A stretch of 64,000 bases of DNA from Carettochelys insculpta (taxonomy: Eukaryota > Chordata > Testudines > Carettochelyidae): NCBI RefSeq assembly GCF_033958435.1, contig NC_134138.1, positions 9,808,001-9,872,000 of the forward strand. The letters are read 5' to 3'. Position 1 is the first letter of the stretch; each line of letters begins with the position of its first letter. Shown here piece by piece: positions 56,146 to 64,000 of the stretch. The notes under the pieces were generated by a model. It had not been told where the DNA came from. It searched no databases and saw only the letters and a list, made by a program, of their open reading frames with translations. The position numbers and the translations under genes were made by a program.

Positions 56146-57599
56146 TTTGGATCTGAGTGCTCCGTGTCTTGTTCCACCGAGCTGAGTCTGGTGTCTGCTT
56201 TAGTCAGGATGCGTTTGTATCTGAATTACAGGAGAACGTAGGGATTTGTGTGTGTACCTCTCAGATGCAATCCCATTAGCCCACAGAAATGTCACACTTA
56301 CGGTTCTGTCTGATGCTGCTGGGTGAACGACTCACCAGAATGGTCCTGTCACATTTTGCGTCTCTCCTGTGATATTCCCACTGGAGAGGTTCCTTTAATC
56401 ATGCTTTTAACAGGTCTCCTGCCTTTACTGAGAGATCCAGACTGTACATTTGGAGCATCTTGTCAGATTTTGCATGGGGTTAGAACAGACACATAGTAGC
56501 TGCTAATGTGCAAAGTGCGTTGTACGAAACGGAGTGCAAACATCTCCTGCCAGTCAGCAGAACCTCCTCAAGGTAATATTATACAACTCATATTGGAGTG
56601 AGTCTAATTAACCCTTTAGGGAACACATGCACAATCACGTTCTTCATTCTTATGGATGTCTTGTAATGACATGCCCCCACATGTACCTCTGACCATCCGT
56701 AGGGCTGGATTTCTCCTCCTGTTCGTAGGACCTGAACATGCAAACACATTCTAACACTATCCAGCTGCATCAGCTACTCCACCTGCAACAAAGTACAGAG
56801 TCACAGATTCCAGAGCCAGAACGGTGTTTATCTCGTCTTGTACTTCTCAACCTCTTTGGGATTAGAATCCAATTGTAAATCCCTATGGCCTGTTGCAACC
56901 TAATAAACAGTCTGGGATTGGGAGCCCTGGAGTTGTTTCAGTAGCGTCCTCCTTTCATCCCCAGCGGAGCTGGGCCCTGCGAGGCACTCAGCCCACAGTG
57001 GCAAGATCCAGCAGCTTCTGTGCTGTGGGGCTGACAGGGCTTGGCTCTCTGCTCTGGGGTTGCGACCTCTAGTGTGTAGAGTTGTGTCTTGGCTGATGGG
57101 TTATAGTGCCATGCGCTGAAATTTGGCCGACTCAAGTTCCTGTCGTCATGACAAGTGAACCAAAGCCAAGTGGTGATGGGACCCCAGAGCCAGAAGAGGG
57201 GAAGACAGCCCAGCAAGCCCTGTGGGACAGGGCGTGCCACGTGACTCCTGGAAGCATTCTGCAGGGCTGCTGGTTGCAAACCCTTGCCTTTGCCTGAACT
57301 TCTGTATAACACAGGACCATGGAACATCCCCAAAATAATCCCTAGTTCAAAGCTTTTAGAGGGGGAGAAAGTCTAGATTTTAAAATTGTCAGTCATGGGG
57401 AATCCAAGACCACTTGATAAACTGTGCTGCAGTTGATCACACTCACCCGAAAACCTCCAATCGGAGCTTGTCTAATTTTCCTCCATCTACTGAATTGTGC
57501 TAGACCTTTCTGCTCGAGTGAAGAACACATTATTAAATATATTTTTCTGGGTAGATGGGTTGAGTGTAATCTCATCTTTATTAAGATACATAGATTGAG
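56146..57599 (+). other. TSNARE1 intron, unassigned
   Basis: 56795-56850 ('gagtcacagattccagagcc', 'agaacggtgtttatctcgtc') is probably an old antisense CR1 tail. Otherwise no recognised feature; open frames at 56938-57333 have no family signature. Confidence 0.4.
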
Positions 57600-58480
57600 G
57601 TAGTTGAGTCTCACAAGTAAGATATGTTTTCTAATCCTTAATAATTCTCATGGCTTTCTCTGAGCTCCCTTCAATTTGTCAGGACCTCTCTTGAATGGTG
57701 TACCCCAGAACTGTAGATAGTATTCCAGCACTTGTCATGCCAGTGCAAATACAGAAGTAAAAATAACCTCTCTGCTCCTCTTTGAAATTCCCTGGTATAT
57801 GCACTACAGGAGCAATATAACTCTTTTGGCCACAGCATCATATCGAGATCTCATCTCAGCTAGGACCCTCCAAATCGTTCAGAGCACTGAGTCCAGTGTT
57901 CCCTGTAAACTTGAGCAGCAGCCCAGGAGAGATACAGGTGCCTCCCACCTTATCACTAGAGCACCCACAGCTTCCCACAAGCATCAGCATGTATTTTGAT
58001 TGGAGATGCACATCTGCACATGTCTTGGTGCACATTACAAAATTTATTCTGCACACAGATGGGAAGAATAGAGGGAATATTGTCTGCTTCCCCAGGATAG
58101 AATCCCCTATCCTGTAAGTATGGCCAACATTCTTTGGGCATATGTGTATGTACACATGTGCACACACATTTATATTTTGCCATATTAAGATACTTACTGT
58201 TTTATGGTACTGAGTTCACTCAGTGATCCAAACCACCATGACTCACAGACTTGAATTGTTAATTGTTTACGACTCCGTCATATTTTTGTGTCAACTGCAG
58301 CCTTTATCAATGATGGTTTTATGTTTTTTTTCAAAGTCATTGGTGAAAATGCTAAATAGCTTGGGGCTAAGAACTGACTTCTGTGGGACCCCGTTGGAAA
58401 TAAACCTACTTGATTATGATTCCCCATTTGGAGTTATATTTTGACATTTATCAGCCATTTTAAATCAATTTAATCCGTTA
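57600..58480 (-). mobile_element. CR1 LINE, second lineage, split by a hAT MITE
   Basis: Before the break (57620-57890): 'ctcccttcaatttgtcagga', 'gtaccccagaactgtagata', 'ctcttttggccacagcatca'. After it (about 58230-58480): 'aaatgctaaatagcttgggg', 'acttctgtgggaccccgttg', 'tatgattccccatttggagt'. Both run in the antisense ORF2 order. No open frame survives. Confidence 0.75.
57894..58082. mobile_element. short hAT-like MITE inside a CR1
   Basis: Ends 'cagtgttccctgtaaacttg' and 'tagagggaatattg'; interior 'attacaaaatttattctgc' as in the two related copies. The 8-bp flanks (ACTGAGTC and TCTGCTTC) agree at only 5 positions, so this copy is older than its relatives at 19515 and 30495. Confidence 0.72.
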
Positions 58481-58939
58481 ACGTGCATGCGACTTATCTC
58501 AGTATTAGATGTGCTTCTTTTGCAGCGTGTGTTTCAAATATTAGATTTGGGATAGCAGAGTGGCCCCTTTTATGTATGACATGCTTAAGTGATATTTTAT
58601 TCTAGGTCTGGATCATACTGTGTTGTCCAGTGTGTAATAAAATGTGTCAGACTGTAATTCAAAACCACAGTAACATATCATATGTTCAAGCACATGCTGA
58701 ATGTTGAGCTTGTAATGAAGCACAACTGTCTGGTTTTCTAAGTTAAATATAAAACATATCTCTTTGAATTGTCTTTTACTTTAAATTATAAAGGCTAAAT
58801 GACCTTGCAGTCTATTCCCAGCTCTGCCATTGATCTGCTGTATAACCTTGGACATGTCACTTCACCCCTCTGTTTCTTCAGACCTTAACTGTGAACCTCT
58901 GTTAACTTTTTAAGCTCTTTGGGGAAAGGACTGCCACCT
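58481..58939 (+). other. unassigned, with a MIR relic at 58795-58930
   Basis: 58810-58890 ('gcagtctattcccagctctg', 'accttggacatgtcacttca', 'ctctgtttcttcag') is a sense MIR core. The rest is AT-rich and unassigned. Confidence 0.55.
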
Positions 58940-58942
58940 TCT

Positions 58943-59366
58943 GGCTGTGTCTACACTAGCCCAAAACTTCAAAATGGCCATGCAAACTGCCATTTTGAAG
59001 TTTACTAATGAAGTGCTGAAATACATATTCAGCGCCTCATTAGCATGCTGGCAGCCGTGGCGCTTCGAAATTGCCGCGGCTCACCACCACACAGCTCGTC
59101 CAGACGGGGCTCCTTTTTGAAAGGACCCCTGGAACTTTGAAATCCCTTAATCCTATCTGCTGTTAGAAATAAGGGGATTTCAGAGTTGCCGGAGTCCTTT
59201 CGAAATTGAGACCCGTCTGGGTGAGCCCCACAGCGACGAGCCTGGGCAATTTCGAAGAGCTGCAGCTGTCAGTATTCTAATGAGGTGCTGAATATGTATT
59301 TCAGTGCTTCATTGGTAAACTTGGAAATGGCCATTTGCATGTGTAATGGCTAGTGTAGACATGGCC
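58943..59366. mobile_element. MITE, Harbinger-like (ATTTCGAAGTTT-type), TCT duplication
   Basis: Starts 'ggctgtgtctacactagccc' and ends 'ggctagtgtagacatggcc', flanked by TCT at 58940-58942 and 59367-59369. Sister of 53445-53880, more diverged in its right arm. The inverted halves meet around 59155-59165. Confidence 0.8.
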
Positions 59367-59369
59367 TCT

Positions 59370-59514
59370 ATGTGTACAGTTTGACTCTCTATGGACTCTC
59401 ATAATACAAATAATAAATATATCAGCATCCTCACACTATACCTGTACATATAAATATCTAAGTAGATAATATTTCCAAATAATGCCTTTTAAATTTGTTC
59501 TTTGAAACAGGGCT
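59370..59514 (+). other. unassigned AT-rich spacer
   Basis: No recognised feature. Confidence 0.4.
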
Positions 59515-61388
59515 GGAAGAAAGATTTATCTGCACTCTTTCGTGGGAGATACTCAAAGATCGAGATGCTAAAGGAGCATGCAGAAATGATATGGTCATTG
59601 CAGAAGAACTAAATTAATTCTTTGCTCCGGTTTTTATGGCTGAGGCCGTCAGGGAGATTTCAAACCTGAGCCATTAATTTTAAGTGACAAATCTGAGGAA
59701 ATGTCCCAGATTGAGGTGTCATTAGAGGAGGTTTTGGAACAAATTGCTAAACTTGACAGTAACTAGTCACTGCAGCCAGATGGCATTCACTCAAGAACTG
59801 AAATGTAAAATTGCAGAACTGTTAGCTGTGGTTTATAACCTGTTCTTTAAATCAACTTCTGTATCCAATAATGTGATGCAAGTATTTAAAAGGGAGTCTA
59901 GAGGTGATCCTGGCAATTACAGACTAGTAAGTCTAACATCATTTCTAGGCAAATGAGTTGAAACTATAGTAAAGAATAAAATGGTCAGACACAGAGACAA
60001 AAATATTTTTTTGGAGAACAGTCAACAAGGTTTATGTAAAGGAAAATCATGTCTTACTAATCTACTTGAGTTGCTCTAGGGTGTCAGTAAGCAGCTGGGC
60101 AAGGGGATCCAGTGGATATAATCTACTTAGATGTCCAGAAAGCTTTTGACAAGGTCACTCACCAAAGGCTCTTAAATGAAGTAAATTGTGATGGGATAAA
60201 AGGAAGGTCATCTCATGGATTGATAAATGGTTAAAAGACAGGAAACAAAGGGTAAGAGTAAATGATAAGTTTTCAGAATTGAAAGTGGAAACAAATGGTG
60301 TCACCCAAGGGTCCGTACTGGAACCAATCCTTTTCAACCTACTTATAAATGATTTGGAAAAAGGGGTAAACAGTGGGATGACAGAATTTGCAGGTGTTAC
60401 TAAATTGCCTAAGATAGTTAAGAACAAAGCAGACTGTGAAGAGCTTCAAAAAGATCTCACAAAACTAAGTGATTAGGGAACAAAATGGCAAATGAATTCT
60501 AATGTCAATAAATGTAAAGTAATGCATGTTGGAAAAAAATAATGTCAATTTTACATACAAAATGATGGGGACCAATTTAGTTATAACCATTCAAGAGAGA
60601 GATCTTACAGAGTCACTGTGGATAGTTCTCTGAAACAGCCACTCAAGGTGCAGCAGCAGACGAAAAAGCAAACAGGATGTTAGGAATCTTTAAATGAGGG
60701 ACAGAGAATAAGATAGAGAATGTCTTATTGCCTCTATATAAATCCCTGGTATGCCCACGTCTTGAATACTGTGTACAAATGTGGTCACCTCATCTAAAAA
60801 GGATATATTGGTGTTGGAAAAGGTTCAGAAAACAGTAACAGAAGTGATTAGGGATTTGGAACAGGTGCCATATGACAAGAGATTAAAAAATACTGGGACT
60901 TTTCAGTTTAAAAAAGAGGAGACTAAGAGAGGAAATGATAGATGTCTATAAATCATGACCAGTGTGGGACAAGTGAATAAGGAAAAGTTGTTTACTTGTT
61001 CCAATATCACAAGAACTGGGGGTCCCTAAATGAAATTAAGGGGTAGCAGGTTTAAAACAAACAAAAGGCAGTATTTCTTCATGCAGTGCACTGGAGGCCT
61101 GTGGAATGCCTTGCCAGAGGAGGAAGTGAAGACCAACAAGACATGAACAGGGTTCAAAAGAAGAACTAGATAAATTCATTTTTGTTAGGTCCATCGGTGG
61201 CTATTAGGTGTCCCTGGCATCTGTTTGTCAGAGGCTGGAAATGGATGACAGGAGCGGGCTCACTTGAAGATTACCTGTTCTGTTCACTCCCTGTTGCCCA
61301 TGTGGCATTGGCTACTGTTGGAAGACAGGATACTGGCCTAGATGGGCCTTTGGTCTGACCAAGTGTGGCCACTCTTATGTTCTTGTGC
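59515..61388 (+). pseudogene. CR1 LINE of a second lineage, decayed, with ORF2 remnant
   Basis: Sense-strand order: 'cattgcagaagaactaaatt', then FKRESRGDPGNYRLVSLTS (about 59885-59945), 'caacaaggtttatgtaaagg' (QQG block), 'gtccagaaagcttttgacaa' (QKAFDK), VTQGSVLEPILFNLLINDLE (60300-60362) and FAGVTKL. FADDTKL is expected there, so both catalytic Asp are gone. The 3' end is 'ggccactcttatgttcttg' at 61366-61384. Multiple stops and frameshifts. Differs from the main CR1 group in its 3' tail, so a separate and older lineage. Confidence 0.85.
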
Positions 61389-62109
61389 TCAGATATCGTG
61401 ATCATGAGTGAGCTTTTAAAATATTTTTATACATCCATTTATATCAAGTATATACCTACATGTCATATGAACACGCATAAACATGCTGTACGCTCATTAT
61501 ATGAAATGACCATCCAACAAGATGATGTATTTTAAAATGATATGGTTCAGCCATCTTTTAGCTTTAATTTATTTATTTTTTATTTTCTGTTCCTTACAGT
61601 TGCAGTATCCACAGATGCTGGAAATAATCCCTTCCCCCACACTAGTTTTCAGTGTTGCCAACCCTCCGGGATTGGCCTGGAGTCTCCTGGAATCAGAATG
61701 TTCTAGTGACGAATGAAAGGAATATAGGAAATTGCAATAGGCTAGTAAGAGAAAAAAATAAATGACTCTGTCATTTTGGGGACAAAAGGTCTCGAGATAC
61801 TTTCAGTCAAAGTTGGCATCCCTAGTTCTGACTTTGGAGAGGGGAAAGAAATGACAGCTACAAGTGGAAAGGGGTTAAAGGTGAAGCATCCTGCGAAATG
61901 AGCTGGCAGAAGAAAGCAGATAGAGATTGTCCATTAAGGTTTCACTGTGATTGGAAGGTCACGTGGGAGCAGGAGGGTATTTGGGAATTAATATTGTTTT
62001 TTGTCTGGTAAGAGAAGATTCAGCTATGGTTGGATATTAGGGTTTGACAAGGCACTTTGATAATAATAGCTTGTAGTTGGGTGGGAGAGGTAACAGTTGT
62101 AGGATCGAA
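61389..62109 (+). other. TSNARE1 intron, unassigned
   Basis: No recognised feature. 61670-61830 ('ccaaccctccgggattggcc', 'tggagtctcctgg') may be a fragment of a reptile repeat, not assigned. Confidence 0.4.
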
Positions 62110-62366
62110 GGATATATCTATACTTACTGGGTGATCAGCCTGCTCAGGGTCAATCTTCTGGGATTTGATTTCACTTGCCTTGTGGGGATGTGCAAAATCG
62201 AACTGTCAGGGCATGACTGTTGACCCCTGTACTCCTCATTATTGTAACCTTCCTCTGTGAGAACAGCCAGATGAGTCAATCCTAGATACGTCAATTCCAG
62301 CTTTGCAATTGTTATAGCTCAAATTTCGTATCTAGATCGACTTTCAGGTCTAGGGAAGACCTTGCC
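62110..62366. mobile_element. MITE, Harbinger-like (ACCAGGAGATCGACC-type)
   Basis: 'ggatatatctatacttactg' to 'gggaagaccttgcc', with 'gttgacccctgtactcctca' in the middle as in the copies at 18463 and 63233. Flanks GAA and TAA suggest a mutated 3-bp duplication. Confidence 0.72.
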
Positions 62367-62736
62367 TAAGACATGCATTAGGTTTGTGTAGGCAGTTCAT
62401 TGGAACAATGGCGTGCTGTTCCTTGAGAACCCATGTTGGATAGCAGAGACAGAGGATCAAGAAAAGTCAAAGTCACTGCTCATTTATAAACTAATACGTA
62501 AGTCAGTGTGAGGTTAGCTAGAAAATTGCTGTGTGCAGGGGTGGAGGGAAGAAACCTTGGTAACGTTTCTCAGTGTGGCTGCTTTGCTTCAGTTGCTTGC
62601 TCATTACTGTACTAATGTGATCATGTAGAGTCTGCAAAGTTCAGAGAATGTATGGAGTTTGCTAACTTGATCTCCCTGTGCTGGCTTGCTCCGCAACTGC
62701 AGAACATGTGATACCGCCTGATTTTACATAAACTGC
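62367..62736 (+). other. TSNARE1 intron, unassigned
   Basis: No recognised feature. Confidence 0.4.
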
Positions 62737-62745
62737 GGATATTGA

Positions 62746-62873
62746 CCAGAGGCGTAGCCAAGTTAGCCTATATCTGCAAAAACAACAAGAATTCCTGTCT
62801 TTGGCCACAAAAGCTTATGCTCCAAAATATCTGTTAGTCTATAAGATGCCAAAGGACTTCTTGTTGTTTTTGT
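62746..62873 (+). mobile_element. Penelope-type foldback element, small form, 9-bp duplication
   Basis: 'caaaaacaacaagaattcct' on the left pairs with 'gacttcttgttgtttttg' on the right, and most of the left arm is deleted. The body reads 'ccacaaaagcttatgctcca' and 'ctgttagtctataagatgcc'. GGATATTGA occurs at 62737-62745 and 62874-62882. A distal-tail relic ('gccaagttagcctatatctg') sits at the left. Confidence 0.72.
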
Positions 62874-62882
62874 GGATATTGA

Positions 62883-63229
62883 TTTTCCATTGATAAACTG
62901 GGACATTTTGGTATGTTTGCATACGTAGAATTTAGGAGGCACTCTCCACCTCATTATAACACTGCTGAAGTTCTGGACTAGAAGGAGCATGAAATAAGAT
63001 TAAGTGTGTGGATTTAACTCTTCTACAGTAATCTTCAGGTTGGGTGTCATGTCTCTGAGGATTCTGAAGCACTTTAAAAAAGTGAGTTGTTTTCCCTATT
63101 TTATATCTGGAGACCCCAATGCACTGAGAATACAGGCCCATAGTCCTCACTTGGAGTTCCCCAATATAAACCCCTGTAATCCCACATTGCATTCCCAGGA
63201 GCTTCTCAAGTGCTGACATGTTAAGTTTC
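62883..63229 (+). other. unassigned; possible MIR scrap
   Basis: 63050-63110 ('attctgaagcactttaaaaa', 'ttttccctattttatatctg') weakly resembles an antisense MIR. Nothing else is recognised. Confidence 0.35.
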
Positions 63230-63232
63230 TAA

Positions 63233-63507
63233 GGGTGTGTCTATACTTACCAGGAGATTGACCTGGTCAGGGTCGATCTTCCAGAGTTTGATTTTATGCA
63301 TCTGGTGGAGACACACTAAATTGATCTGTCTGGGGTCAGCAGTCAACCCCTGTAGTCCTCACTATAATGAGAATCTCTCCAGTGGACCTTCCTTAGTCAG
63401 GATAGACCTTAAAAGTCAATTGCAGATACATCGATTCTAGCTACACAATTGCTGGAGCTAGAATTGCATATCTGCAGTTGACTTTAAGGTCTGGTGTTGA
63501 CCAAGCC
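63233..63507. mobile_element. MITE, Harbinger-like (ACCAGGAGATCGACC-type), TAA duplication
   Basis: Begins 'gggtgtgtctatacttacca' and ends 'ggtctggtgttgaccaagcc', with TAA on both sides (63230-63232 and 63508-63510). Best preserved of the three copies of this subtype. Confidence 0.78.
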
Positions 63508-63510
63508 TAA

Positions 63511-64000
63511 GTGATGCTGATTTCCGTGGAAGCACGTTTTTTTCTGCATCCGTTGGGCAAGATGCCTTCAAATTGAGTCCTTTGATGTAGCTTTGTGCAT
63601 GGTGTTTGAGATCAGTTGACGTGAATGTTGTCTCAAGAGATTCTTTCAAAATAAAGCGGGGGTACATAGCCTCAGCAGTGGCCCTCAAGGATGACAATGT
63701 GGGCTGGAGCCCTGCACAGAATTTCCAGGAGGTGGCCTGTAAGGATAGGATAGACTGAGCAGAAGCAATTGTATCCTGCTGCACCACAGGCTGGGGGCCC
63801 TATTGTAGGTCTTCCTGTGCCTGCCTTTCTTGCACAGCCAGATTTTTGTGGGCACCCCCACCCCCACCACCTCCAGTAGCTCCTTTCCCATCCAGCACCA
63901 TCAAAGGGACTCCTGTGATGTCAGCAGTCCTCGCCTTTGCTGAGTGGGTTTGGGAGCCTGACAGTGGGTGAGGGAGTTTGGGAAGAGGGAAATGGCTGAA
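63511..64000 (-). other. unassigned; minus-strand open frame of unknown nature
   Basis: A minus frame of 109 codons (63787-63458) includes SLQATSWKFCAGLQPTLSSL and LKESLETTFTSTDLKHHAQS, of protein-like composition, but its C-terminal end lies in the neighbouring MITE. I do not recognise a family and cannot decide between a repeat-derived frame, a processed pseudogene and chance. Confidence 0.3.

Noticed and set aside
5829..63507. Evenly spread short repeats that might suggest a CRISPR-like or regulatory array
   Set aside because: They are the ends of separate MITEs hundreds to thousands of bases apart, each with its own duplication.
36066..64000. Search for the next TSNARE1 exon (helical syntaxin-like segment)
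   Set aside because: No stretch encoding the expected helical segment with flanking splice sites was found by eye on the plus strand.
1..64000. Endogenous retrovirus with LTRs
   Set aside because: No TG...CA long terminal repeats, primer-binding site, or gag/pol motif of retroviral type was seen; all reverse transcriptase traces are of LINE type.

Overview
This window looks like amniote nuclear DNA, most likely from a turtle. The evidence is many 5'-truncated CR1 LINEs ending in the turtle/archosaur type 3' tail, a tRNA-derived SINE, many short DNA-transposon derivatives with 3-bp or 8-bp target duplications, and Penelope-like elements. A soft-shelled turtle is possible but not proven. No bacterial-type gene, operon, CRISPR array, rRNA or functional tRNA gene was seen. 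All assignments come from reading the sequence; no search was run.

The only host protein-coding sequence I can support is one small exon at 35944-36065 (+ strand). It has a good acceptor, a 37-nt 5' leader, an ATG at 35981, 28 codons plus one base, and a GTAAG donor. Its peptide (beginning MSYGSIDGSG) matches the N-terminus of TSNARE1, a syntaxin-like t-SNARE-domain protein. Because an acceptor precedes the leader, an untranslated first exon must lie upstream, and everything after 36065 is intron. I found no second coding exon, so the window is probably upstream/intron-1 sequence, exon 2, and about 28 kb of the next intron.

The rest is an archaeological record of transposons. 1-6.2 kb: CR1 copies in both orientations and a MITE. 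6.7-7.6 kb: a C-rich degenerate tandem array. 9.4-10.5 kb: a complete inverted-repeat Penelope-like insertion with a GIY-YIG domain and 14-bp target duplication. 14-20 kb: decayed CR1, an L1-like fragment, MITEs, and a GC-rich DNA element. 23-28 kb: a non-LTR element with a C-terminal zinc-finger-like tail, and a 2.25-kb mariner-type element filled with nested CR1 and SINE copies. 29-33 kb: MITEs and a short hAT element. 33.5-35.9 kb: GC-richer sequence before the exon. 37-47.6 kb: more CR1, including the longest copy (44975-47618, endonuclease plus reverse transcriptase), and a young Penelope-type palindrome at 43.1-43.4 kb with a 12-bp target duplication. 48-64 kb: Harbinger-like MITEs, three further hAT or mariner elements, and a long decayed CR1 of a second lineage.

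The most interesting structure is the series of foldback Penelope-type insertions: five inverted pairs, from 128 bp to about 1.1 kb, three of them with clear target duplications. They suggest that inverted-terminal copies are a regular integration product in this genome.
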